Part shown: positions 27,736 to 35,614 of the stretch, in pieces
Layout of the letters: every line of letters begins with the position of its first letter
Position numbering within the stretch: position 1 is the first letter of the stretch
Assembly (NCBI GenBank): GCA_024330965.1
Contig: JANDJL010000024.1
Span: forward strand, 1 to 48,896
DNA length: 48,896 bases
Source of the DNA: Nitrospira sp.
Lineage (GTDB): Bacteria > Nitrospirota > Nitrospiria > Nitrospirales > Nitrospiraceae
Reading direction: 5' to 3'
Made by a program: the position numbers and the translations under genes
The notes under the pieces: model-generated
What the model was told of the DNA's origin: nothing
The model's input: only the letters and a program-made list of their open reading frames with translations
Databases searched by the model: none

Positions 27736-28476
27736 ATGAAACGGCTCGCCTGTTTGCTCATATCGTTAAGCGTCGCGCTCGCCTCACCGATTCCGAGTGA
27801 AGGGCGAACGCAGCAAGAGGAGAGCGAACTCACCGCTCGGTATTTGACGATCCTTTTGAACGTGGGGAGGCTTGTGGTGGAGCGAAATCAACCGTTGATC
27901 AATGATCCTGAACAAGGGGACAAAGGATTCACGCCCGACTCGTTTGAGCGCGACGTTGTCGCCGAATTTCGCCAACAAACCGGCATCGACCTGAAACACC
28001 TGCCACCGCACCTTCCCGCACTTACCAAAGAACTGTTGCCCCTTTTGTTGGAATCAGGCAAGCAGGTGGTAGCCGATGCTCAACTGGTCATCAATCAACG
28101 GGGAATCGGCTATAAAAATTTCATTCCAGCCACATTCGGCAGCCAGACGTCCCGCAAGTTTTCGAGCCGATCACGGGTCACGCTCAAACAAACGACGCTC
28201 AATCCACGCAATCCTAAAAACGCTCCGGATGCGTATGAAGAGCGGGTCCTGAAGCGTCTGGCGACGCAACCGGCCTCGAACGAGCCCCTCGCGGAATGGG
28301 TCGATGGAGGAAGAACGCTTCGGATGATGACGCCGATCTATTATTCAGAAGATTGCCTGAGCTGCCATGGAAGCCCCGCCGGCATTTTGGATATTTCGGG
28401 CTATCCTCGTGAAGGCGCCCGCGAGGGTGATCTTGCCGGCGCTATCAGCGTCCAAATTCCTGTTTCACCGCCATGA
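27736..28476 (+). CDS. DUF3365 (Tll0287-like) c-type haem periplasmic protein
   Basis: 246 residues from the ATG at 27736, where a signal peptide begins (MKRLACLLISLSVALASP); an ATG at 27706 is an alternative. The DUF3365 core has FIPATFGSQTSRKFSS, SSRSRVTLKQTTLNPRNP and a CLSCH haem c attachment site near residue 210, followed by HGSPAGI. Tll0287-like domains are often haem redox sensors fused to signalling modules; here the domain is free-standing. It starts 26 bp after the SBP-like gene, suggesting one operon. Confidence 0.85.
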   Translation: MKRLACLLISLSVALASPIPSEGRTQQEESELTARYLTILLNVGRLVVERNQPLINDPEQGDKGFTPDSFERDVVAEFRQQTGIDLKHLPPHLPALTKELLPLLLESGKQVVADAQLVINQRGIGYKNFIPATFGSQTSRKFSSRSRVTLKQTTLNPRNPKNAPDAYEERVLKRLATQPASNEPLAEWVDGGRTLRMMTPIYYSEDCLSCHGSPAGILDISGYPREGAREGDLAGAISVQIPVSPP

Positions 28477-29081
28477 CCGGCCTTCGACAAAGAAAAGCCT
28501 GAGTCACGCAGACAGAATAACCACAGGACGATCGTGAGAGGGATCTCCGGCTCGGCTAGCATGGCAGCCTTATCTTCAGGGGCTCAAATTCCTTCCGGTG
28601 CTCGAAAAAACCACGAGCGAACACCCATGTCTCGTATGGTGACCACCTCTGTATCCCCTCGGCCTCGCGCTCAAGCTGAGCCTTGCCTTCTCAATTATTG
28701 TTGCTACCTTTAATCCGTTCAATGAAAAGGATGGATGTGGTATCGCCTCCTGTGGAATGCCAGCAAAGCGTTTTGCAACAAGCACTGCTCGCCGCTCAAG
28801 AAGCGCCCCTTCTCCTTATCCGAGGAACAATGATCGGCCGTTTCTTGACGTCAGCTTTGCGACAGATCAACATTCAGTCATGTGCAGGGAAGATCATGAA
28901 CACGCCGATGCATCGCTTTGTTGCGGATCGCTCCATGGGCATCCGGACACCGTCTCCGGTCAAGCGACAGAGGAGATGCATCACGCCGTCTCTTTAGGGT
29001 ACCGTCCAGGATATAAATCATGACAAGAGCATCCTGTCATGTCCTTGTCCATCTCACCCGCCTCAGCAAGGAGGTGACACT
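28477..29081. other. gene-poor stretch before the membrane microproteins
   Basis: About 600 bp with no supported gene. The longest plus-strand frame (28683-28997, 104 codons) lacks a ribosome binding site and a known family. Near the right end are a TATAAA box and a CATGACA/TGTCATG dyad that belong to the microprotein at 29082. Confidence 0.5.
29012..29041 (+). promoter_or_regulatory. candidate promoter/operator of the 29082 microprotein
   Basis: TATAAA (29012-29017) is followed by an inverted repeat, CATGACA (29019-29025) and TGTCATG (29035-29041), overlapping the expected transcription start. This arrangement is typical of a repressor operator. The start codon follows 41 bp later behind a strong ribosome binding site. 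Confidence 0.35.
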
Positions 29082-29177
29082 ATGGCCGAAGTGATCGCAA
29101 CATTAGCTGTGGCAGGGTATGTCGTTGCCGTGGCAATTGGCATAGCGTATTTTGCTATTTTCCTGTACCGAGATTGA
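29082..29177 (+). CDS. membrane microprotein, 31 residues
   Basis: ATG preceded by AAGGAGGTGACACT, a near-perfect Shine-Dalgarno sequence. The product is nearly all one hydrophobic helix (VIATLAVAGYVVAVAIGIAY then FAIFLYRD), with a short acidic start and a charged end. This is like small subunits of oxidases or transporters (for example CydX-type or CcoQ-type) or like single-helix toxins and regulators. No homology can be assigned from the sequence alone. It faces a second microprotein gene on the minus strand across a shared hairpin. Confidence 0.65.
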   Translation: MAEVIATLAVAGYVVAVAIGIAYFAIFLYRD

Positions 29178-29198
29178 GTACGCCAAACCCTCTCGGGC

Positions 29199-29240
29199 GG
29201 TTGACCGCCGGAGCTGAAGCATGGCAGCTCCGGCTCAACC
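29199..29240. terminator. hairpin between the two convergent microprotein genes
   Basis: GGTTGA pairs with TCAACC (29199-29204 with 29235-29240). After a two-base bulge GCCGGAGCTG pairs with CAGCTCCGGC (29207-29216 with 29225-29234), giving 16 base pairs and an 8-base loop. It lies 21 bp after one stop and 34 bp before the other. There is no T-tract, so it is more likely a shared transcript-end or stabilising hairpin than a classical terminator. Confidence 0.6.
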
Positions 29241-29274
29241 ACCTACATCTCGAATGTGCGGCTGCACATCTTTT

Positions 29275-29367
29275 TTAGAACCCGGCGGTCAGAACGCCGA
29301 ACAGAAGCACACCAACCAAAAACGACCCAAGAAGAACCAAGCTCGTGGTATCGGCAATTCTGTCCAT
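29275..29367 (-). CDS. membrane microprotein, 30 residues (minus strand)
   Basis: On the minus strand AAGGAGGTGAGTGGTG precedes the ATG at 29367. The 30-residue product (MDRIADTTSLVLLGSFLVGV, then LLFGVLTAGF) is a polar start followed by one hydrophobic helix. It has almost the same length and the same kind of ribosome binding site as the plus-strand microprotein it converges with. No family is recognised. Confidence 0.6.
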   Translation of the reverse strand: MDRIADTTSLVLLGSFLVGVLLFGVLTAGF

Positions 29368-29889
29368 CACCACTCACCTCCTTCTTTCATAGGATCGATC
29401 AGACCCAGATAAGACGTCAGTTGCGGCGGAGGCGGGAAGACCGTACGACGAGCGGAAACAAAAACCGCGGCATATGACGGCCGGCCGACAGTGGGCCTTT
29501 CACCAGATCTATCCTCCAGCCGGTCAACCGAAGTACTTTCATAACACCGAGATGATCGGGGTCAAGGGGGGAACGGGAAGAGCGTTAAGGGAGCCTTGAT
29601 CTCCCCGACACCGGGATTATCTGCATTGCTGTGATCCAGATCAGTTGGTCGTTTATGACATCCGATCGGCTCACACAAAGCGGCTCATGGGAACCGGTTG
29701 CCAGAAAGGTAACCCGGCTTCCGAGACAACGACCACCGGAAGCGGCGTCGGCTTGCGCCGGCATCAATTCGAAGTCGTACGGCGAGAGGCTCCGCGCACG
29801 CTAGAGAATCGGCCCCCCCATGACCAACAAACACGACGAGGGGCTCCTGCATTGAGACCCGGAACCGGCTTCAAGAAAGGAGGACGACA
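29368..29889. other. intergenic region upstream of the small heat shock gene
   Basis: About 520 bp divergent control region between the minus-strand microprotein and the Hsp20 gene. No credible coding frame. It contains an FNR/CRP-like dyad at 29631-29644 and a T-poor sequence near 29700-29760. A plus-strand leader of up to about 250 nt could precede the Hsp20 gene. Confidence 0.45.
29631..29644. promoter_or_regulatory. FNR/CRP-family-like dyad
   Basis: GTGATCCAGATCAG contains TGAT-N4-ATCA, the core of FNR-type sites (TTGAT-N4-ATCAA) with one outer base different on each side. It could make the Hsp20 gene or the minus-strand microprotein responsive to oxygen or nitrogen-oxide signals. A single short dyad can also be chance. 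Confidence 0.3.
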
Positions 29890-30369
29890 ATGGCACTGAT
29901 GACGAAGCTAAAAGAACTGATACCCTGGAAACGCAAACCGGTCGAGACACACGAAGTTCTATCGTTGCGCGACGATATCAATCGACTGTTCGATCGTTTT
30001 TTGATGTCGCCGTTTGACACAAGCTGGCCTCGCCTCACGGGCGGAGGATCAGAGATTGAGATGGAAGAAACCGATGAGCACGTGATCATCCGCGTTGATG
30101 TGCCGGGACTGGATCCCAAACAACTCAACGTCAAGATCCGCAACGGCTTGCTCCACATAAGCTACGAAGATGAACGAGAATGGCGTGAGAAGGATGGAGC
30201 TGGCTTCGGCCGTCGCTACGCGGCATTCCACCGGACCGTCGGGTTGCCCGACGGCCTGGATACTTCCAAAACGGAAGCCACGTGCAAGCACGGGGTGTTG
30301 ACCGTCCGCATCCCGTGGACGCCGGAGGCGAAGAACCACGCTCGCACGATCGTGGTATCGGTTGACTGA
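29890..30369 (+). CDS. small heat shock protein (Hsp20 / alpha-crystallin family)
   Basis: 159 residues. A short N-terminal arm is followed by the alpha-crystallin domain (about 55-150): EETDEHVIIRVDVPGLDPKQ, then NGLLHISYEDEREW and the C-terminal GVLTVRIPW. It is an ATP-independent holdase chaperone in the cytoplasm. AAGAAAGGAGGACGACA before the ATG is a strong ribosome binding site. A terminator follows. The gene has no chaperone neighbours; the next gene is the divergently oriented haem protein. Confidence 0.95.
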   Translation: MALMTKLKELIPWKRKPVETHEVLSLRDDINRLFDRFLMSPFDTSWPRLTGGGSEIEMEETDEHVIIRVDVPGLDPKQLNVKIRNGLLHISYEDEREWREKDGAGFGRRYAAFHRTVGLPDGLDTSKTEATCKHGVLTVRIPWTPEAKNHARTIVVSVD

Positions 30370-30408
30370 ACGTCAACTCCTCTAGAAAAGGGAATCATAA
30401 ACAAAAAC

Positions 30409-30441
30409 AAACGGCCTTCGATCCGTGACCGAAGGCCGTTT
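30409..30441. terminator. bidirectional intrinsic terminator
   Basis: AAACGGCCTTCG (30409-30420) pairs with CGAAGGCCGTTT (30430-30441) with a 9-base loop. A-rich sequence precedes and T-rich sequence follows (TTTTGT), so it can terminate both Hsp20 (plus) and the convergent chlorite-dismutase-family gene (minus). Confidence 0.85.
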
Positions 30442-30466
30442 TGTCTACTGGTCGAAAGTCCTGCCG

Positions 30467-31189
30467 TCAGCCGCCCAACGTATCCAAGGTCTCTTTCAGG
30501 CTCTTGCGAATGCAGGTGAAAATCGGCGTGTCCCGCAACGTATAGCGCGACCCCTCCGTCTCCCGTAACGCCATCACCAAATCCACGAAATCCTCCGGCT
30601 TGTCACTCTCAAACGCCACCACCCACTCTTGATCGTCCAACCCAAACGAATACGTCGTGTTCAACTTCACCGAGGGAAACCGATGCCCCACCTCAATGTG
30701 CTCGTCCATCATCCCTTGCCGCGCCGCCTTCGTCAGCAAAAACCACTCCCGCGTCTTCACAAACGGGTACACAAAAATATACCGGCTCTGCCCTGGCACC
30801 ACCGTCAACCGTTTCCCCTCCTGCCCCTCATGACTGTGATGGTCAATGTAGACCGACCGCTTCGTCATCGCCAAATACGAATACGGCGTCGTCAGATATT
30901 TCCCCAGGCCAGACGCCAGTAGCTTGGCGCTCATGTCCTGAAACAGATCCAATTGATAACTGATCCGCCAGAGCATGAAGTCGCAGTCCCCCCGAATCCC
31001 CACCGTCGAATAGGCCACCACAAGCACCTGCCCCGTGTACTCCTCCACCGCCCGGATAAACTCCTGTTTGCCCCGCGCTCGCTCCTCCTCCGGCAACCGA
31101 CGCCATGCCGGATCCACCTTGTAAAACGCAAAATTCACATACTGCCGCCGCTGCGGTGTCGTTGATTGTGGGGCATCTTGATTAGCCAT
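30467..31189 (-). CDS. chlorite-dismutase-family haem protein (HemQ/Cld-like, no catalytic Arg)
   Basis: 240 residues, no signal peptide. Conserved blocks are VVAYSTVGIRGDCDFMLWRI, the YLTTPYSYLAMTKRS block and SFGLDDQEWVVAFE. The proximal haem ligand is probably His164 (MMDEHIEVGHRF). Hand alignment at GLDD puts Leu176 (VKLNTTYSFG) where true chlorite dismutases have the catalytic Arg (VKRKLYHSTG) and firmicute HemQ has Gln. So chlorite-splitting activity is unlikely; a coproheme decarboxylase or other haem role is more plausible. GAGGAGTTCCT before the ATG is a good ribosome binding site. The gene is divergent from thiD, with 273 bp between. Confidence 0.88.
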   Translation of the reverse strand: MANQDAPQSTTPQRRQYVNFAFYKVDPAWRRLPEEERARGKQEFIRAVEEYTGQVLVVAYSTVGIRGDCDFMLWRISYQLDLFQDMSAKLLASGLGKYLTTPYSYLAMTKRSVYIDHHSHEGQEGKRLTVVPGQSRYIFVYPFVKTREWFLLTKAARQGMMDEHIEVGHRFPSVKLNTTYSFGLDDQEWVVAFESDKPEDFVDLVMALRETEGSRYTLRDTPIFTCIRKSLKETLDTLGG

Positions 31190-31402
31190 AGGAACTCCTC
31201 TGCATCACAAAAAAATTTGTTGATTTGTTGAGTGAACGTCGGCACCAAGCTTCTCGTAAGCAACGAGGTTCTTAACACTTCGTCGTTGCCTTGTCAACGG
31301 GCCACAGGCCATACGGCAAAGAGACGTGCCGCCCGCGTTCGTCCTTGATTCGCAGCGGAGTCCTCGCAGCACGGAACTGGACTCTTCCGCCGGCGCAAGT
31401 AT

Positions 31403-31408
31403 TATAAT
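31403..31408 (+). promoter_or_regulatory. candidate -10 box of the thiD transcript
   Basis: A perfect TATAAT 54 bp before the thiD ATG. The -35 is poor (TGGACT at 19 bp spacing). The leader is too short for a TPP riboswitch, and no thi-box motif is visible. Confidence 0.4.
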
Positions 31409-31462
31409 GGCGGCTCGGCGTGAAGATCATACGGCATAATCACAAACCAAAATAACGGAACC

Positions 31463-32260
31463 ATGTCTCGCACACGCAAACAAGTATTGACCATTGCCGG
31501 ATCGGACTCAGGGGGAGGAGCCGGGATTCAGGCCGATATCAAAGCCATGTCAGCGAACGGGGTATTCGCGATGTCGGTCATCACGGCCATCACGGCCCAA
31601 AATACCGAAGAGGTCACGGATGTCTTCGATTTGCCGCCTGCGGTCGTCGCTTCCCAACTCGACGCGGTCTTCGACGATTTCGACGTCGCCGCTGTCAAAA
31701 CCGGCATGGTCGGCTCCGCAGCAACAGTCGAGGTGATCGCTTCGATGTTGAAACCTCAAAACGTCGTCAATCTCGTGATCGATCCTGTCATGGTCTCAAA
31801 ACATGGGCATCCCCTTCTCAAGCCCGACGCCATCGACGCGTTGCGAACGCGTCTGTTTCCTCTTGCTCTGCTGGTGACACCCAACGTACAGGAGGCGCAG
31901 CAACTCTCCGGAATCGAGATCACATCGTTGTCGGACGCAAGGCGGGCTGCCAAGGTCATCGCGGGATTTGGATGCCGCTACGTCTTGATCAAGGGCGGAC
32001 ATTTACCAGCCGATCGCGCGACCGATTTGTTGTACGACGGACGGTTCTTCAACGTGTTCAAAGGAGAGTGGATCGACACCCCTCATACGCACGGCACCGG
32101 TTGCACCTTCGCCTCCGCCATTGCCGCTCACCTGGCCCTGGGCAAACCAATTGTCGACGCCGTCCAGGCCGCCAAGACCTATGTGACGGAAGCCATCCGC
32201 CATGGTCTCGCCATCGGCCACGGACACGGCCCGACCGATCATTTTTATTTCCTCGATTGA
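31463..32260 (+). CDS. thiD: hydroxymethylpyrimidine/phosphomethylpyrimidine kinase
   Basis: 265 residues. The PfkB-like ThiD fold is shown by IAGSDSGGGAGIQADIKAMS (residues 11-30), DPVMVSKHGHPLL, and the ATP-binding THGTGCTFASAIAAHLALGK near 210-230. It phosphorylates HMP and then HMP-phosphate for thiamin synthesis. No other thi gene is present here, though the MoaD/ThiS-like carrier lies 23 kb upstream. The following membrane-protein gene starts 19 bp after the stop. Confidence 0.95.
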   Translation: MSRTRKQVLTIAGSDSGGGAGIQADIKAMSANGVFAMSVITAITAQNTEEVTDVFDLPPAVVASQLDAVFDDFDVAAVKTGMVGSAATVEVIASMLKPQNVVNLVIDPVMVSKHGHPLLKPDAIDALRTRLFPLALLVTPNVQEAQQLSGIEITSLSDARRAAKVIAGFGCRYVLIKGGHLPADRATDLLYDGRFFNVFKGEWIDTPHTHGTGCTFASAIAAHLALGKPIVDAVQAAKTYVTEAIRHGLAIGHGHGPTDHFYFLD

Positions 32261-32279
32261 CCGACTGAAGAGCTGCCCC

Positions 32280-33578
32280 ATGGCGTACCGCTACGATTCT
32301 TCCATCGTATTGCTCTTGATCGGATTCGGATGGCTCATGCTCGCTTCGTTCATCGGGGTGGGGATGGTGATCGGTTTGATCCTCGGCACCCCCATGCCGC
32401 CATGGGTGCGACCCGCCCACGTGCATGCCGCACTGGTCGGCGGCGTCCTGCAGATGGTACTCGGCGGCTTTCTCGCCATGGTTTCATCGACGACCACAGG
32501 TCGCCTCTCTTCGCATCAAACCTATCCCTTCACGTTGCTCGCGATGAACGGCGGCACGGCCGCGATGCTGGTCGGGTTCTGGCTACGCCACTCCCCGACC
32601 GTCGGCGCGGCCGGCCTCTTGGTTGCCGGTGCATCCCTGCGGGTCATTCAAATCCTCTGGACTCGGTCGAAACATGTCCCCTCCTCGAAACCGGGTCGGC
32701 TCTACTACGCAGTGTCCTTCCTCGCCCTTTTGGGGAGTCTGATCGGCGCCGAAGCACTGTTGCTTTCGCCAGCGGGTGATCAATGGATGTACGGCAACGC
32801 GAGACTTGCCCACATTCACCTCGGCATTCTCGGCTTCGCTCTCCTCACAACAATGGGGGCACTGCGCGGAGTATTGCCACAGATCCTGCAGGTTCCCCAG
32901 GCACATTCAGGGTTCACCAGTCTTGTGTTCATCGGCATGCCAGTCGGCGTGGCCGGCCTCATCGTCGGTTTTCTGAATAGTTCCGTCACCATCGAGCTGG
33001 CCGCCGGCGGACTCCTCTTCATCACCACCCTCCTCTATGCGCTGAACCAGTTCCAAACATGGCTTGCATCGAACCATCGTCACCATGCTGCCTCGGATCA
33101 TGTGTTGATCGGAACCTTCTTTCTCGTCCTCACGGTTATCTTGGGGCTCTTGGTGGGGATTAACAGCTTATCCACCCCGCCCGCGATGCCCTTCGGCACC
33201 TTGCACGTCGTGGCCTACACCCATATGGCGTTCATCGGCTTTCTCATGAACACGGCCATGGGATTCTTGGCTTATCAGATCCCGCTGCTCCTTTCCACCT
33301 TCCGCCTCTCGAGCCATAAAAAACGCCCTTCCTATCAGCAACGGTTGACCGCAATCATGGACCGCTGGCGCGCCATTCAAATCAGCTCGCTCAATATGGG
33401 CGCCATGGGGCTCGCCGTCATCGCCGCTCTCACGTGGAATGTCCCGCTCCGTTCGGTCTCCATTCGCGTGGCCATGTGGATTTCCTGCGGGCTGCTCGTT
33501 CTGAGCATCCTCCTTTTTCTTATCAAACTAGCGATGGCGTGGGGAGAACGGCCAGAAGCCTCGGCCTCGGCCTCTTGA
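32280..33578 (+). CDS. polytopic membrane protein related to haem-copper oxidase subunit I
   Basis: 432 residues from the ATG at 32280; an in-frame start at 32202 lies inside thiD. About 11-12 hydrophobic segments are visible. Three carry His motifs reminiscent of oxidase subunit I or NnrS haem-binding helices: RPAHVHAALVGGVLQ (about 44-58), RLAHIHLGILGF and AYTHMAFIGFLMNTAMGF. The canonical HHH copper-B set and tyrosine cannot be confirmed. It may be a haem-binding membrane protein or an assembly factor rather than a working oxidase. Close spacing behind thiD (19 bp) suggests co-transcription. Confidence 0.7.
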   Translation: MAYRYDSSIVLLLIGFGWLMLASFIGVGMVIGLILGTPMPPWVRPAHVHAALVGGVLQMVLGGFLAMVSSTTTGRLSSHQTYPFTLLAMNGGTAAMLVGFWLRHSPTVGAAGLLVAGASLRVIQILWTRSKHVPSSKPGRLYYAVSFLALLGSLIGAEALLLSPAGDQWMYGNARLAHIHLGILGFALLTTMGALRGVLPQILQVPQAHSGFTSLVFIGMPVGVAGLIVGFLNSSVTIELAAGGLLFITTLLYALNQFQTWLASNHRHHAASDHVLIGTFFLVLTVILGLLVGINSLSTPPAMPFGTLHVVAYTHMAFIGFLMNTAMGFLAYQIPLLLSTFRLSSHKKRPSYQQRLTAIMDRWRAIQISSLNMGAMGLAVIAALTWNVPLRSVSIRVAMWISCGLLVLSILLFLIKLAMAWGERPEASASAS

Positions 33579-33584
33579 ATCATC

Positions 33585-33613
33585 CTGACCAATTCATCAG
33601 AGTCTGATACTAT
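33585..33613 (+). promoter_or_regulatory. candidate promoter for a leaderless hydrolase gene
   Basis: CTGACC (33585-33590), a 17-bp spacer, and an extended -10 TGATACTAT (33605-33613). The GTG start codon at 33621 follows 7 bases later, the usual distance from -10 to the transcription start. No Shine-Dalgarno sequence lies between. Confidence 0.5.
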
Positions 33614-33620
33614 TGAGTCC

Positions 33621-34385
33621 GTGGAAGAATACTGCTCGTTTCTCGATCACCATGGACACAGGGTCGCTTCTCTTCTGACCACACCAGATGGAGCAACCGA
33701 CCGTGTCGCCGTATTGTGTCACGGGTTTTTATCTTCCAAAACCAGCACGACCAACAAAACCCTCACCCGGACCTTGATCGACCGAGGAATCGCAACGTTG
33801 TGCTTTGACTTCTTCGGACATGGCGAAAGCCAAGGCCCATTTGAGCACATCACGAACACAGTGGCTGTGGGTCAAACACTGGCGGCGTTGGATTTCGTCC
33901 GTCTCAAAGGGTACAGAAGAGTCGGCCTGATGGGGTCCAGTTTCGGCGGGCTCGTCGCGATTCTCACCGCCGCACAACGAACAGACCTTGCCTGCCTGGC
34001 ATTAAAATGTCCCGTCGTGGATTTCGCGGAAGAGTTGCGTTTGGAGTTCGGCGAGGAGGAAATGACCCGATGGAAAGCCACCGATACGGTGCCCAATATT
34101 CTTGGAGGTCAGGACCGAGTGCCCTTACGCTACGCCTTTTACGAAGATTGTCTCCGCTCCATTGCCTATGAGCCGGCGTCGGCCATCACGGCGCCTACCC
34201 TCATCGTCCAGGGAGACCGGGACGAACATGTCCCTCTTCACCAAAGCCAGAGGCTTTACGAACGCCTCCGTGTGAAAAAACGCCTGGAAATGATTCCCGG
34301 CGCTGATCATCAGTTTACGCGGCGAGAAGACTTCTTGCAGATGACGGCGTCGATCGCGAATTGGCTAGCCACTCATCTGATGTAA
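33621..34385 (+). CDS. alpha/beta hydrolase
   Basis: 254 residues starting at GTG 33621. The nucleophile elbow is GSSFGG (about 108-113), the acid Asp is in VQGDRDEHVPLHQ, and the His is in PGADHQF; the oxyanion region is CHGFLSSK. No signal peptide. It is similar in length and motifs to small serine hydrolases / esterases of the YqhN-like or dipeptidyl-aminopeptidase-like group, but the substrate is unknown. A leaderless promoter candidate ends 7 bases before the start. Confidence 0.9.
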   Translation: MEEYCSFLDHHGHRVASLLTTPDGATDRVAVLCHGFLSSKTSTTNKTLTRTLIDRGIATLCFDFFGHGESQGPFEHITNTVAVGQTLAALDFVRLKGYRRVGLMGSSFGGLVAILTAAQRTDLACLALKCPVVDFAEELRLEFGEEEMTRWKATDTVPNILGGQDRVPLRYAFYEDCLRSIAYEPASAITAPTLIVQGDRDEHVPLHQSQRLYERLRVKKRLEMIPGADHQFTRREDFLQMTASIANWLATHLM

Positions 34386-34628
34386 ATCTGCCACCGGATG
34401 GTGATTCTCTCAGACTGTCTTCGCCTCATCGTCATAGGGCCATGGTGATTTCAACCGTGGTCCCAGAAGGCATGACGGGGAGGTCTCGACGCTTCAAAGA
34501 CTCAGAACCGCGCCCTGAGACGCCGCGTTTCGATGAAAGCCGGACCGTACGTGAAACATCTATCGCCACGGCGGGTGTCAATATGATAAGAGTGTTTCCA
34601 GGTTCACCTCATCGCAGAAGGAAATTAG

Positions 34629-35612
34629 TTGAACCATCTGCAGAACAAGCCGCTGCTGATTACCACTGAAAGTGGGAAGGTCCTTTTACTGAATCTCAAT
34701 ACGCGCCAATTTGACATTCTCTTTCAGCACCCTCAGGGAGAATCGGTATTCGGGGTGACAAACCGAGGCAATGACGTCTTCCTGTGCGGGGCTACATTCA
34801 TCGCCGGTGGGTGCCTCTCCGAGGCTCACCTAACCAATGTACGCATGGGCTACACGTTCAGTGCCCCTTTTCGGGGACAACTAAGACAAATTGTACGGTG
34901 GATGTGGACCAAAATTGGCGCACACGAGCGGGTCATTCCCCATGATAAGCCAGGCTTTCATCAAATGAACCTCTACGGGGATCATCTCTATGTGGCAGCG
35001 ACCACATGGAATGAAATCTGGATCGTGGATCTGGAATTCAAGGTGCAACGACGCATCCTACTGCAACCCCATATCTGGGACTATTTTCACGCGAACAATG
35101 TTTTCTGCGATGGGCGACATTTTTACGTGTGCCTCAATCGCTACGCCGGTCGTCCAGGCTATGGAGGGTATGCCAAATTTGATTTGGACTGGAACGAAAT
35201 CGAACGGCGCGCCTTAGGATGGGAATCGCATGCCTTTTCTGTTATTGACGGCCACATGCTCCACCTTTCTTGTTTCTCCTGGCGCTCTTGGGGCCATCCC
35301 GCTCATCCTAAACAAGCTGGACTCATGATGGATGGCAATTTCGTATGGTTGTACGACCCTACGCAGTATTTCTGCAAAGATTTCTCGATGGATGACGAGC
35401 ACGTTGTTATCGTTGGGGGCCTTGCAACAAGCCGAGACAAGCGATCTGCTGCTGCAGGCGTCCTTTTCATACTCAACAGAAGATTTGAGCAGCTGACCCA
35501 AGAAGTCATTCCTGGCCTCGGTGGCTTTAATGGCTGCCGCTTTCTGGGCACCGACTACAGCAAGGGCCTGGCGTCCATTGATCGACATAGCCCTGGCCAG
35601 CAATCACCTTAA
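34629..35612 (+). CDS. hypothetical protein, propeller-like, TTG start
   Basis: 327 residues from a TTG at 34629; GAAGGAAATTAG lies before it. No signal peptide. The sequence is beta-rich with repeating patterns (LLITTESGKVLLLNLNTR, DHLYVAATTWNEIWIVDL, FDLDWNEIERRALGWES) that suggest a six- or seven-bladed propeller. No catalytic motif is seen and no family is recognised. It has lower GC than its neighbours, which may indicate transfer. It converges with the methyltransferase gene with only two bases between stop codons. Confidence 0.6.
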   Translation: MNHLQNKPLLITTESGKVLLLNLNTRQFDILFQHPQGESVFGVTNRGNDVFLCGATFIAGGCLSEAHLTNVRMGYTFSAPFRGQLRQIVRWMWTKIGAHERVIPHDKPGFHQMNLYGDHLYVAATTWNEIWIVDLEFKVQRRILLQPHIWDYFHANNVFCDGRHFYVCLNRYAGRPGYGGYAKFDLDWNEIERRALGWESHAFSVIDGHMLHLSCFSWRSWGHPAHPKQAGLMMDGNFVWLYDPTQYFCKDFSMDDEHVVIVGGLATSRDKRSAAAGVLFILNRRFEQLTQEVIPGLGGFNGCRFLGTDYSKGLASIDRHSPGQQSP

Positions 35613-35614
35613 AC

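Noticed and set aside
28683..28997. 104-codon plus-strand frame containing an LLAAQEAPLLL stretch faintly like an excisionase/antitoxin N-terminus
   Set aside because: No ribosome binding site, poor codon pattern and the similarity stops after about ten residues.
31409..31462. Possible TPP riboswitch before thiD
   Set aside because: The leader is only about 50 bases and the thi-box sequence is absent.
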